Shown: one piece after another, positions 12,520 to 25,500 of the stretch
Layout: the number at the start of each line of letters is the position of its first letter
How positions within the stretch are numbered: the first letter of the stretch is position 1
Assembly: GCA_028015205.1 (NCBI GenBank)
Contig: CM051511.1
Location: 6,262,001-6,326,000, forward strand
Origin: Mytilisepta virgata
Taxonomy: Eukaryota > Mollusca > Bivalvia > Mytilida > Mytilidae
Reading direction: 5' to 3'
DNA length: 64,000 nucleotides
Translations under genes and position numbers: made by a program
The notes under the pieces: model-generated
Told to the model about the DNA's origin: nothing
Databases searched by the model: none
The model's input: the letters and a program-made list of their open reading frames with translations, nothing else

Positions 12520-13966
12520 ATTCTCTATTTATTTTCTGTCCGATGAACAACGAAAAAATAAATAAATTTTTACTCGCTAAATAAATGAATGAAAAATTAT
12601 ATAATTTTCACAAACATGCATACGGTGTTTACGATTTACTTTCTGTCGGGAGACTTATATGTGTCACTTTTACGTCTTCATTTTCCTATTTATTTAAAGC
12701 AAAGTCCACAATGTAATAGGAAGTCAATTAATAGCATAGATGATGAAATGGCGTGGTCTACGTTCATTTTGCCTGACAATCACGATATGGCGAGTCAATG
12801 AAAATTAAGTTTGGAGATAGTCATTGATATGGTAACAAAAGTGAACGTAAGGTTTTCTTTGTCAGAAAATTATTTTGCATACAAAAAAAAAAAAAAACAT
12901 TGGCAAGTGTTGTTTCCCAGTTTTACATATTGGGTTCTCAAATCAAACCCAACATGTTAGGCTTATATTATCTTGAATATCCTTATTTTCTCTTTGCTTT
13001 CTCGTACCAAATTTGTAATTAATGACCTTGAAATCATTTCGGCAAAGGAGTTCAATAACATTTAGGCAAAGAATTCGTAAACATTCATATAAAGATTATT
13101 ATTTTTTACACCCAGAAAATAAATTTATCTAACAAAGATCAAAAGCTAAAGATGCAAAAAAAGACGGTAACATATTTTTGCAATGGATTAAAATTCCTAG
13201 CAAAAACTGCATAGAGGGAACAATTTCATACATTTTAATTTTGAAAACCTTTGATACAATTTCTACACAACACAGGACGTCTTTGTTGAAATTTAGCTTC
13301 AAATATCAAAAGAAAAATGAAAATATGGTGGTAAAAAGCGTTAAAGATTCTTTTATTATCGAAATGGCCATTTTTAACAACGAGGGATATATCATTCGAA
13401 TTATGATATGGCGAATCACCGCGGTATATGGGCTATTAGCTTATCGCATTTTATGGACACTTAAGGCTATATTGTTAACATTCGAGACGCCTTGTCAGTT
13501 TTCAATCTCTCTAGATGTAATAAAATCTTTATTAGTAAACATTCTCTTGATGTGTTGAATTACGGGAGAATATGCCTTATAATGATTTAATCGGGCGTAC
13601 AAACCGTAACAGCAGAAGTCCTTGCTTGTCAATGCGACATGATATCTTATTTTCTTCTGAAAAATTTACTAAACATAAGTGTGTACTATAACAGGTGTAA
13701 AATCTGCGGGTAGTCGTGACCGGGACAACACTTCGTATTATTTTATCATTTTTCTGTCTATCAAAAATGGAATATATCGAGTATATTTTTACTGTATGAA
13801 TTTTGTTGGGTGTTATATGGAAATTACAATGTATTTGTATATTGTAGCGACGATTCATTTCTATCTCAACGTTTATGTGCGCGAAAAAAGGTTCAAGGGC
13901 GTTTATTGCTTTTCTTTTAAAACTCAACTTAAATTCCCTTTTAAATCCTGCATGTGATTGTATAGT
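12520..13966. other. AT-rich intergenic DNA
   Basis: The 126-residue ORF at 13178-13558 shows no domain and is Lys/Ile/Asn-rich, as expected by chance. A 14-base A run lies near 12884. Confidence 0.5.
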
Positions 13967-13978
13967 ATTTGATATACA

Positions 13979-14250
13979 TTTTTGTTTGTTTGTTTAGTTG
14001 GGGTTTTGCGCCGTTTTCAGCACATTTGACTATTTCGCGGCGGCCAGTTTTTATCGGTGGAGGAAGCCGGAGTACCCGGAGAGAACCACCGACCTTCGGT
14101 AGGAAAATTGGCAATCTTTGTCAATTTAGGTTAGAGTCGAACACACCCCGCCACAGGTGAGATTCGAACTCGCAACCTCAGTGTTGACAGGCTAGTGATC
14201 ATTAGTAGTCATGACGAACTACCTTAATACACTCGGCCACCGAGGCCCCT
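13979..14250 (-). mobile_element. tRNA-derived SINE with perfect 12-bp target-site duplication
   Basis: On the minus strand it starts AGGGGCCTCGGTGGCCGAGT, a pol III A box. A B box GAGTTCGAATC lies at 14161-14171. A conserved core and a tail of AAAC repeats follow (the plus strand begins with TTTG repeats). Both flanks carry ATTTGATATACA (13967-13978 and 14251-14262), the duplicated target. The plus-strand ORF at 13969-14160 is not a gene. Confidence 0.9.
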
Positions 14251-14892
14251 ATTTGATATACAATGTACATGTATGTACTGAATTAATTTGTGTGTATATT
14301 AATATTGTATATGCTGGCACTTACTTAAAATCGCAGTGTGGCCTTCAACATATAGATAAAATCAAGTTGGAAAAGTCTTTTAACTCATTGCAAATTCGAG
14401 TTCACATGCTTTCTTATAACTTTATACATTAATGAACACCATAAACGTGAAGCAGTAATGCTCGTTCATAAAGCAGAAATATCTAAAATTTAAGAAAACA
14501 CTTGATGTCACAAAAATATGAATTTCTTATTTAACGTATTGTTTGTTGATGTTCGGATACTTTCAAAATTATTACATGCACTTAATCTATAATATCTAAA
14601 ACAAATCATCAAGGCGAATAATGTGACACAAAAATTTGTTGGATGACCGTATTAATTTAGAATTTGAATAGTAAATATTGAATTTTAATGACAACTTTGG
14701 GCACATTTTTAAGTTATTTTCTCATTATCAGTGTTAAATGTCGAAAGTGTGAAAAATTGTGGGACAAATTCAAATACCGAAATGGCTGTAAAAGAAAACC
14801 AAAATTTGTCTCAGATAGAATCGTGCATGAGGTTTTAAAAATTTCGCAATTGTAAAATGTTGAGTATCAGTTTCAAAGTCAGTACCAAGATA

Positions 14893-15177
14893 TTACCAAC
14901 TGAGCTGATTATATTTTTGAGACATTTTGTTCAACAGCATAATAATTCTTCTGATTGGTAAATATACCGATATAACACCGGTGTGATCAGACTTTCTCAT
15001 CATTTCTAAGACATTGTTAATTCCCGTCCCTCCAAAAATTCTACTGTCGTCCTCGGCTGTCGTCATCACGAACTGATTCGCAAATGCCACTTGCATGTGA
15101 CGGTTGCCGTTTAAAGAGGAGTAAATCCTTTCGGAGCAAATGATGTCACTTCCGTTTTTTTCTGTGGGAGTTCTCAT
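14893..15177 (-). other. unidentified coding-like ORF (possible exon)
   Basis: A 94-residue frame begins MRTPTEKNGSDIICSERIYS, has a balanced amino-acid mix and includes GGTGINNVLEMMRKSDHTGV. The DNA is clearly less AT-rich than its surroundings. CTCCCACAG just inside the start could be a splice acceptor, and CAGTTG|GTAATATC at the end could be a donor, so it may be an internal exon of an unknown gene or an old transposon fragment. I do not recognise a family. Confidence 0.3.
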
Positions 15178-16076
15178 TGAAAATGACTTAATTTTTGTTT
15201 TGTCTTGTTCTCATTCTGTTAGATTTGCTTACTGTTTTATTTTTTCCTTTAGTTATGGCTTTGTATTGTTTGTTTGTTGTGTTATTGTTCTCACGATTTC
15301 GCCCTGCCTTTACATTTTGGTCTCCTCGGATCTTTTCTTATTTTCTTATCGCTTCAGTGTATTCTTCGGTGAATACACAAAATAAATGCATTTTATTTCA
15401 TAGAAAATAATAAAAGATTATGGTGTATGTGTGTATGTGTTATTGTCCCATTAAAACATAAGTACATGTATTTCCTTGTGTGGCATTCAACCGATGTCGT
15501 CACGTGTTTTAATTCGTGTGAGGACTGTTCCAGGATAATATTCTTCTGCATCGTAACTACTCACAAAACATCCAATGCAGTAGACACTAACCTAACCATT
15601 CGCCTTTTTGACATTTTGTAATAAGTTTAAAATGTCAACAAAACGAAGTTTTAATCACTTCATCGTTTATAAAGTGTCATGCAGAATTCATTAAAACTTC
15701 ATCACTATTAATCCAAAAAACTATTATAGAAATATTAAAACGTGGCGCCTTAAAATCCTCGACAAATCAATGTTTCGCTCTGTGGTTATTGTAAAGAACT
15801 AGATAAATAATTGAAAAATTAATTTGGCAAAAAATACACGGTAGATCTATTATTTTGCAAATCAGCACTTCACGGTCGAACAAATCAGCCATGATATGCA
15901 CTGGCGCCATTAGCATATTACTGCAGGTAAAAAAATGCGATTTATTTCTGGTTCCTCATTCAACGTTCTGTATGTTGTCTTTCTGTAATTTTGAGATTTT
16001 CTTGTAACTTCAACTTATTTACATAAAATATAATAATATTTTGTTAACAACAGGGTCTAATGATTAACATTAGTGC
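15178..16076. other. AT-rich intergenic DNA
   Basis: T-rich sequence gives hydrophobic ORFs (15140-15410) without recognisable features. Nothing else is seen. Confidence 0.5.
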
Positions 16077-17595
16077 CTGATAACAGCATCTAAAGCAAAT
16101 ACATGAGACTAAAGGGCAGTTACTAGAGGTATATAAAGCACAGAATGACTTCATGTAGGGTTTATGCTGGAGAATAATTAAAGACGGTTACTAGAGGTAT
16201 GTACAGCCCAGAATGATTTTATATATAGGCTTTATGCTGGGGAATAAAGGACATCTACAATAAAGGTATATTCAGCCCGAATGACTTTATGTAGTTTTTA
16301 TGCTGGAGACAAAAGGACAGCTACTAGAGGTATATATAGCCCAGAATGACTTTATGTAGGGTTTATGCTGGGGACTAAACGACAGCTACTAGAGGTATAT
16401 ATAGCCCAGAATTACTTTATGTAGGGTTTATGCTGGAGACTAAAGGACTTACTAGAGGTAGATATAGTCCAGAATGATTTTATGTAGGCTTATGCTGGAG
16501 ACTAAAGGACAGTCACTAGAGGTATATAGAGCCCAGAATGACTTTATTTAGGGTTTATGCCGGAGACTAAAGGACAGTTACTAGAGGTACAAATTGTCCA
16601 GAATGATTTTATGTAGGCTTATGCTGGAGACTAAAGGGCAGTCACTAGAGGTATATAGAGGCCAGAATGTCTTTATGTAGGGTTTATGCTGGAGACTAAA
16701 GGACAGTCACTAGAGGTACATAGAGCCCAGAATGACTTTATGTAGGGTTTATGCCGGAGACTTTAGGACAGGTACTAGATGTATGTAGAGCCCAGAATGG
16801 CTTTATGTAGGGATTATGCTGGAGACTAATGGACAGTCACTAGAGGTATATACAGCCCAGAATGACTTTATGTAGGGTTTATGCTGGAGACTAAAGGACC
16901 GTTACTAGAGGTATAAATAGTCCAGAATGATTTTATGTAGGCTTATGCTGGGACTAAAGGACAGTCACTAGAGATATATAGAGCCCAGAATGTCTTTATG
17001 TAGGGTTTATGCTGGAGACTAAAGGACAGTCACTAGAGGTATATAGAGCCCAGAATGACTTTATGTAGGGTTTATGCCGGAGACTTTAGGACAGTTACTA
17101 GATGTATATAGAGCCCAGAATGGCTTTATGTAGGGTTAATGCTGGAGACTAAAGGACAGTCACAAGAGGTATGTACAGCCGAGAATGAGTTTATGTAGGG
17201 TTTATACTGAAGACTAAGGGACATTCACTAGAGGTATATACAACCCAGAATGACTTTATGTAGGGTTTATGCTGGATACTAAAGAACAGTTACTAGAGGT
17301 AAATATAGTCAAGAATGACTTTATGTGAGGTTTACGCTGGAGACTAAACGACAGTTACAGAGCTATATATAGTCCAGAATTACTTTATGTAGGGTTTATG
17401 CCGGAGACTTTAGGACAGTTACTAGAGGTATATATAGTCAATAATGACTTTATGTAGGCTTTATGCTGGAGATTAAAGGACACTAGAGGTATATATAATC
17501 CAGAATTACTTTATGTAGGGTTTATGCCGGAGACTTTAGGTCAGTTACTAGAGATATAAAGAGCCCGGAATGACTTTATGTAGGGTTTATCCTTA
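16077..17595 (+). repeat. 65-bp minisatellite, about 23 copies
   Basis: The unit is roughly ACTAGAGGTATATAGAGCCC, then AGAATGACTTTATGTAGGGT, then TTATGCTGGAGACTAAAGGA and CAGTC. Copies start near 16120 and run to 17590 at 62-68 bp spacing with scattered substitutions. Variants such as CAGAATTACTTT and GCCGGAGACTTTAGG recur together in separated units, which points to higher-order duplication. Confidence 0.95.
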
Positions 17596-20142
17596 GTCAA
17601 ATTGATACTTCTAATTAAATCAAGGAATCAAATCTAAAAGGGTATCACCAGCTCTATTGGTAGCATATCTAAACAAAAATATAAAATCATATTACACATC
17701 TACTAATTCCGTAATTTTGTAATACTTTTTCCATAGTGTATCTTTGCATTAGATATATGTTCATAACAACAATATGATGTTCGAAATCAAAACTGAATCC
17801 GAATTCAATCTCGACGCATTTTGTATTGCGTTAATGACATGTATTCAAGTGTTTCGTGAACTTACACATACGATCTTGCTTTTACGTTGGATTTGTGAAT
17901 TCTTGTAGAACGTTTAGACGCTAACATGTACGCCGGTTTATCCCCCATCACTGGAGACCATAAAGCAACCTTCAGTTAAGAATTGTATTAGCTAAGAATC
18001 ATATAAAGACGATACACGTGTGAGTCTTTCTGCCTAATATTGTGAAAGTGACAAGTCATTCACCGTAACCTGAAGAATCAGTGATTAATAAAATCACTAC
18101 TGGTAGACATTTAAAAGAATAGTCTCAAGTGACCAGTTGATGATAAAAGTGGTTTCTGTGTCAGTTTCTTGTGTTTGTTTAGGTATTAACTTAATAATTA
18201 AAACTATGTATAGTGCAGTTTAAAAATTAAGCTGACAAATGTAATTTACATAGTGGAGTAAAGTAAATAATGCTTAATTACAGATAAACAACACAATAAA
18301 TGAATTTTAGTGCACTTGTGTATATAAAAAAAGTAACGTAAATTTGCTTCGAGTTAAAGAGAAAATGAATTGAGAAGACTAACAATACTTAAATAAAAGC
18401 CTCTTGCTGAGGCTTCACTGTGATATACTGAGTATGAAACTAATACGGAAATAAGATTAAAACGTAACATTACGGAAAATTCAAATAATCACTTGAGTGA
18501 AAAAAGTTTGGCGTCTTTACGCTTGAACAACCGGAAGCGTTAAAATGTCACTCTCTTATCTTTGAATTTCAGAATAACAAATTTGAATGAGAAATTTATA
18601 CTGATGCAATAGACGGTATGCATGATGACCCGTTGATAATGGCCATATTTAATTCGTATTAGTTCTGTAGTTTCAAAAATGGCTATTGATTTAATTGTGT
18701 TTAATATCATAAAGTGTAGAAAATGGAGCCACACGGTACAACAAACAATCTAATCATTTCAAAATTCATTGCTACATAATGTCTGTACTGAATGGCCTTT
18801 TCCATTTCTTGATCGTGTCATTTAGCTAAGCTAAAGCTATACGCTTTTTTTCAATGTATAATTCACTTTAACTATTTTAATTAAATGATGGCTTCATTGA
18901 AAAGCGCACAAATATTATAAAATATAATGCCTTTTTACCTATTGCGGGTATTAATTCCATGGGAAAGTGAATTTCTTTATTTGGGATGACGAAGTGTAAA
19001 ATTTGGTGTAATTTCCTTGAGGACCAGTAAACAAATAGATAAAGAAAATTCACTGCGTGACACTTGGACAACAAAAGTCAAAAGAGACCTTGAAACGAAC
19101 CATGCAGAGGTGGGAATGTTTGGGAAAAATATTGTGATCGATACGGTAATTTAATTTCTTAACCGTTTAATATATATTACCTGAAAAACATTCGGGCTTA
19201 TTCATTTTATAGGGTTAGAGGTCAAATACCGGAAATTTTGCTCTTCCGGTAAAACCTAAACTCATGTGAAACTGATGAAATTTTGGTCTTATTCTAATGG
19301 AACGTAGGTTTTACCATTGTTTTTCATATTATGAAAATTTGAAGGCATCAATTCTGCAATTGATACCCTCTAAGATGATGGCGCATGCCAGTCGTCACTT
19401 CCAGCTAGTTATAATAAATTACTTCTTATTCAAAATCCTTATATTTGCGTAAGAATGAGGATAACGGCATGGCATTGTGTTTTAATATTTTCAGGCATCT
19501 GTGTAGATTTGATTGTTACAAATATCCATTTACTGGCTTCTCTAACGAGTCAACATCAAACTCATTTTGCAACCATCTAATCTACAATCGATGCCAAGAA
19601 ATATTAAAATACAATACATTTATCTGCTAAGTCATTTGACGTGTGATAACAATATTTAAAATTAACAGAAAGCATATCAAATCTTAGGTTTATTGTTATG
19701 AAACCACACAAAACACAGAAAAAAGTCTATACTAAATATTTGATTAATGTTTTTTTTTCTTAGAAGTAGTAAGTAGGTATCCTGCAAGTTTCAGCTCTCC
19801 GAGTCCCTTGACCATATAGAGCCGACGTTGTCATACATTGTGGAACTCACCAAACGACTTTAACTGACAGAAAAGCATTAATATTTGATAATAAATAATA
19901 AATTCTCCAAAAATAAATTGTCATAATGACTGTAAAACACTCCAAGCCAAAGTTATACAAATTTAATTCAAATAGATATTGTTCTATGAGCCTTTATTGT
20001 ATTATTATGTCATAGTGTCCTTTGACAGTCATATCATGTATGTTTGAAATTTGGTAGGATATCTGTAATTTCCCTTAAACAATAAACCTTTTAAAAGTGT
20101 TCTTATCGAAACTGCGTGTGTTAAATTTGATCAAAATGCACA
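17596..20142. other. AT-rich intergenic DNA
   Basis: No gene, transposon terminus or structured repeat recognised. Confidence 0.55.
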
Positions 20143-20206
20143 AGTGGCCTAGTGGTATAGGTAGATCATCGTCACTATGCTAATACTCAGTTGTGGGTTC
20201 GGACGA
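20143..20206 (+). mobile_element. tRNA-like SINE head fragment
   Basis: AGTGGCCTAGTGGTATAGG resembles an A box and TGTGGGTTCGGACGAA a B box, about 45 bp apart. There is no acceptor-stem pairing, so this is a SINE relic rather than a tRNA gene. It lies just before the 34-bp minisatellite. Confidence 0.4.
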
Positions 20207-20284
20207 AATTCTTTACAGTATAAGGTCTTGTGTGTTAGTTGTTGTTGTTCATTGGTATTACTGTTATATTTTTTCTCCATTTAT

Positions 20285-20600
20285 ACTTGAATGATTTTTG
20301 TTGGTTGTGTTTTGTAGCACTTTAATGATTTTTGTTGGTTGTGTTTTGTAACACTTGAATTATTTTTGTTGCTTGTGTTTTGTAACACTTGAATTATTTT
20401 TGTTGGTTGTGTTTTGTAACACTTGAATGATTTTTGTTGCTTGTGTTTTGTAGCACTTGAATGATTTTTTATGGTTGTGTTTTGTAACACTTGAATGATT
20501 TTTGTTGGTTGTGATTTGTAACACTTGAATGATTTTTGTTGCTTGTGTTTTGTAGTACTTGAATGATTTTTGATGGTTGTGTTTTGTAACATTTGATTGT
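20285..20600 (+). repeat. 34-bp minisatellite, about 9 copies
   Basis: The unit is ACTTGAATGATTTTTGTTGG followed by TTGTGTTTTGTAAC, with GCTTG/GGTTG and TAGC/TAAC variants. The minus-strand ORF across it is a repeat by-product. Confidence 0.95.
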
Positions 20601-22431
20601 ATTTTCTGTTTTACACTTGTACTTCATTGTGGCTCAGTCCATAGACACAGTCATAGTGCTTCAGTTGTGATATATTTTAAAAAGTAGTAACAGGACAACG
20701 TAACAATGATTTATCGATTAAACAACATTCTTATATTCCTTAAGACAACAATAGAAATAAAGATCAGATAACACAACATATAAACCACCAGGGAACCAAA
20801 AGATACTCTGTAAATTTGAGGAAAAAATGACATAGAGTTAAGTTACAAATAAACCACAAAATCACATGTATAGAACCATTCAAGCATCCAGGATCACAAC
20901 ATGGTCTTCTGTAGTTAAAATCTACACCACGCCGCAAGCCCCGAATGGCCTCAAAGCAACTACGGTCGGCAAATAAGAAACCATCTCAGATATTCATTGT
21001 ATATTAATTAGTACCACTCGTATACATATATAGAATAAATAGCATATCAACATTGCCATTGAGGAGATTTTGAGAAAATACGTCGAAAAATTTATTTCCC
21101 TTAGGGTTTCAATGGGAACTCCGTGCCATCATGTCTGCCACCCGATTATCTCCAAATGGAATGTATGTAAATGGTGCCCATGTCTTCAAACTTTCAAAAT
21201 ATTTGGCCTTATAGTTTCAGGGAAGAATATCTTTGAAAACTGATAAATCAGAATCTAAAAATGCTTCATCTGACCAGATCCGACTTTTATTTGTAGATGT
21301 CCTTCTATTCAGCATCCTATCCAATTATGGATAGAATTAGTTCAGTGCTTTCAGAGAAGTTGAAAATTTTACGGACGCCGACTACGATGAACACAAAGCG
21401 ATCGATATACCTCACCTATCCTATGATTTAATTGAGCTGAAAATTGTTTTCGTCTTGAATAAGTAATTTGATATTTGCCATTTGCCATTAATTAATCTTT
21501 AAGTCGTCCCATTCTACAATAATATTCAGTAATGTTTGAAGTATTTTGTCAAATCAAGATGTATGAAATTGTTATTAAAATTTTCATTTATGTACCAAGT
21601 TGCAATAAGAATAAAATATTTGTCCATCCAGTTTTTAACCTAATTTTTGTCCTATGGCCAGTTAACGACAATATCACAAAGGACTGAACACCAGAAAACT
21701 GTTTACATCTAGGGGTCATAGTGTGGTCTTCCGGGGGACAACAGCCTCCACCAGTAGAAAGGAAATAGATGGGGCAAGGAACAAAAAACAAAAGCGACGA
21801 CATGTCCCATATAAGCTTAAGCCCTAAGATTCATGGCAAGAGCTATGATGATCGCTATACTAGCTGTCAAGTAAAACATAACAACAAAATTTTCACTTAT
21901 CATATATTTACTGCTGCACAAAATGACTTAACCATAGCAACTACCGTGCGCTTTCCATATATTCTTATATTTACATTTATACAATGTAGGTTTAGAAATA
22001 AGAAAATGGTAAGATATGTTATAGAAACGGGAAAGATAAATGCAAAGCGAAGCAGAATTATTTACAAAAGATTAAAGAAAGATAAAATTATACATCATAT
22101 GGTGTCAAATTGTTTGGGATATATGTACAAATTATCCCACACTTGTATGGATATTTGAAACTGTCATTCACTTGTATACACACTTCAGTGTATGCACATT
22201 CAAGATGCAAAACATAATCTCTTTCATCAGGGATACAAATAAGTATTCCAAATAAGGCACAAACTAGTATTCTTTATGGTCATTTCCCATGAAACATTCA
22301 TTTCATAAAGTTCATCTTGGTTCTCAGTTTGCTTCGTTTCGGAGAACAGTCTCTTACACTTTCTCTCTTCCCGTCATGGCTATTAGTAATCGTGTCATAA
22401 ACAATGATTGGCGATAATTTTAACGACTCTA
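20601..22431. other. Pax3/7 3' flank, probably including its 3' UTR
   Basis: The 3' UTR must begin at 22431 on the minus strand. ORFs at 21588-21803 (minus) and 21769-22158 (plus) lie within it and show no domain. A less AT-rich block at about 21650-21800 may be a repeat. Confidence 0.5.
21286..21291 (-). terminator. candidate poly(A) signal of Pax3/7
   Basis: TTTATT on the plus strand gives AATAAA on the coding strand. I found no canonical AATAAA between the stop codon at 22432 and this site, so the 3' UTR would be about 1.15 kb. Variant hexamers such as ATTAAA (minus strand near 21430) are also possible. Confidence 0.25.
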
Positions 22432-22556
22432 TCAATAACTGGTAGTCATTTTACCAGTTTCGTGCATCAAACCCAGTGCTGCAGAATGTTCACGTGACTT
22501 CATTCTCAAAGCAACTAGACTATCGTCCAGAGAACATCGATCCATAGAAGATGGAA
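22432..22556 (-). CDS. Pax3/7: Pax3/7 coding exon 6 (OAR motif and stop)
   Basis: The acceptor is GTATTTTTCAG. The exon encodes VPSSMDRCS, then [19 protein letters not shown], a clear OAR (otp/aristaless/rax, or paired-tail) motif, then [12 protein letters not shown] and TGA at 22434-22432. The OAR core [14 protein letters not shown] is well preserved. OAR motifs are C-terminal regulatory tails in many paired-class homeoproteins. In-phase joining to exon 5 and the strong motif make the exon secure although it is only 125 nt long. Confidence 0.93.
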
Positions 22557-25500
22557 CTGAAAAATACAAATACAAAATAATTATTATAAAATGGTAAGGA
22601 GATGTTTTTTGTGCAAATGGTTTTCATTGTATGCCTGGAAATTTATTTTTACATTTTTTTTGAGAACTATACTTTGAAATTCTTTTCTCTATGGTATAAA
22701 TAAGACATTTAAATCTATCTTCGTTTGAACATTCGAAAACTAATACATTTTACGGAGATTTAACCAAATTTGAATTCCATTCAGTAACTTACCTCCAGAT
22801 AGATGAGGGCTGTAATATTTTGACATATCTGGGTACGGATGCGGGTAATGACTTCCGGCTGAATATGGAAGAGAGCTAACTGTAGACGTTACTGGTGTAT
22901 TCCAACTGTTTGAGAATGTTTCGGTGTTGCTGTGTGCCACCATGTTGTTAACCTAAAGATTTACAATAATAATCAGATTTATGCATTTTTTGGTGCAAAC
23001 AATTCTAATACAAGAAAAAAAGAAGACTTTTATGAAACCAGAACTGTTTTCGTTACAGACGGCCCTCTTTACAATATATTAAGAAGTTGAACATAAAGTT
23101 GTAAATTTTCATGGACCTAGTACAGTTTCTGTTGAAAAGAGAACTGGTGTTTTACTCCTAAATAAAAAAATAAGCAAGAAGACTTTAGATTTTTTCCAAT
23201 GTTTAAAATATTAAGATAATCCCTGATCATATGGAATAGCCTGTTTAGGCATATGTATGTTAAATTTACAAAATGACATTTTTATGTAAAGAAAAAGATT
23301 TGATTTAAAATATAACATGTTAATTGTGCATTTAGATAAGTACATTAATATACAAAAGATTATTAATTGTTTTCAGTTTGAGTTACGTATAAAAACAGGA
23401 AATATTAAAGTATTTTGAAAATACATAATAGTGGCAATACCTGTGAGGTGTGGGATAAGTAAGAATCCATAATGCCTGCATACGATGATTCAGTTGGTTT
23501 CAGTGTCTGACTAAGTGACTGTAAAGACTGAGCAACTGTGTTTCTGTGCCAAAGACTATCTGTAAAATCGAAAAAGATTGATATAGTGAATAAATCATAT
23601 ACAGTAAATCTGACAGTCTAAACTGAAAAAAGGGTGTGTGATTTAAATTGCTCTTGTTTATGAACTTTTATGGTGATAAAAAACCTTTTCAAACGGAGTA
23701 AACCTTAACAATTTCTTTTGATTGAAAAGGAAAAAAAAGGAAATATACCAAAGGCTATTTGGAAAAAGAAAGACTTAAATTACCTTGAGCGGGTGGAAGT
23801 GGATATGCTGATGGGTCATGGAGCATATAAGATGGATTTGTCATCCCTCCAGGAACTTGCAGTAGGCTATTAAGTGCTGATATCTGGTTACTTCCAACTT
23901 GTTTCCTCCATCTTGCTCTCCTGTTGCTGAACCATACCTGCACACGAGCCTCTGTCAATTTGGTGCGCTGTGCTAATTCTTCACGAGTATATATATCCGG
24001 GTAGTGAGTGCGTTCAAAGGCACGTTCTAATTCTTCGAGTTGTTCGGCGGTGAAAGTAGTCCTGCTGCGTCTCTGTTTACGTTTTAGATGTAACCCTGGT
24101 TCTGATTCACAGTCCGACAGTTCTGAAACAAAAATAATAGAACTTTCTAGAAACGCGGTCATTTGTCTAGAAATCAGTTTCTTTAAGCTCTCCCAGTAAA
24201 TGAGATAAATTTTTAAAAAATGAATTAAAACATAATAATTTGACTGTCTGAAAATTTGATATCGTTGTTTGGTATCATACAATTTTCGCAATGTGGGAAA
24301 CACTGTAGATATCTTTTAAGTATCTAATAAATATATAATGAAAATATCAGGATAAAAAAACTTTTATATTATGTTAAACAACTTTTAAAAATCTTGCATT
24401 TAAAGTTAATCATATCATATAAATAATGACAGTATATTAAATGTTGTATTCAAATACTATAACATTAAAGACGTTCATTACTTTTTCCTTTTTAAAAACT
24501 AAACAAATAATTATAACATTTATGTTATTTTCAAAAATAACTTTTTTAATTCAAGCTTTTATCTTATGCTTTAATGAAAATAATGGCAACGTAAGTTGTA
24601 ATTTTACGTAATTTCACATTTAAATACCTGTGCAATTGATTACATTTGATGAAACTGATCAGATAAAAACACGTTAAACATCATGGTTTCATTTAATACG
24701 GTGCGAATAATTTCAATATTTTTCTTCATTAGCGACAACGCACTGCCTCTTCTAATTTTCTGCTTAAACAAGTTTAATATTTCGTCTTATTATATAGAGA
24801 TTATCTTTAATAATTACATATAACGAAGAAAATCCATATTTAAAGTTATTATTTTCTTGATCTGAAAGCATTTCAAAATTGTAATTTCGCATAGCGGGGT
24901 CATTTCGGACTAACTTAAAATTAATCGCTTGAAGCGGAAGGTTATCTTTCTATTCGCAGCGGGAAACCGTCTATGATAGGCCGGTAAAGAGCACGCGCAG
25001 CTTGAAATAGTTCTTATTTGTATAGAAACATCCAGATTCTCAATCATACACCAAGAAATTGCTACCTTAATACAAGTATTGACAAACAATCGTATTTTAC
25101 ACTCATCTGTGCTTAGAAACGCCTGAATACAGGGAAAGAATGATCTACGCTGGGAGAAAGGTGGTTCGTCAACGGCTTTGGTAAAAACATGGCGGACTTT
25201 CAATGGTGATTTTTCTAGTGCATTAAGTTTCATCTGCAGCGAATGTTTTGTATTCACACAGATCAAAAAATAAATGAAAAATAAATTCAAACAATTTACT
25301 TAGCATCCTCTGTGTTATTTTATGAAAAGAGAAATGAACACTTCATTTCTGGATTCGAAATCTGACAGGCTGGGGTTTATTGGGTCATAAGGGTAAACCC
25401 AAAACCAATTTCTATCAATTTTTATTTTCTAAATCTTCAAATTTCCATCCGGAATAAATTCTCATCCATAATTGACAGGTGTCTTATATTTTTGTGAATG

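Noticed and set aside
13178..13558. 126-residue plus-strand ORF
   Set aside because: Composition follows the AT-rich background, and no domain or conserved motif is recognisable.
20281..20592. 103-residue repetitive minus-strand ORF
   Set aside because: It is the translation of the 34-bp minisatellite, with the same tripeptides recurring and no start context. Not a gene.
21769..22158. 129-residue plus-strand ORF
   Set aside because: It is Lys/Ile/Tyr-rich with no domain, lies antisense to the probable Pax3/7 3' UTR and has no splice support.
24008..24199. 63-residue plus-strand ORF
   Set aside because: It is antisense to the homeobox exon and only mirrors its codon bias.
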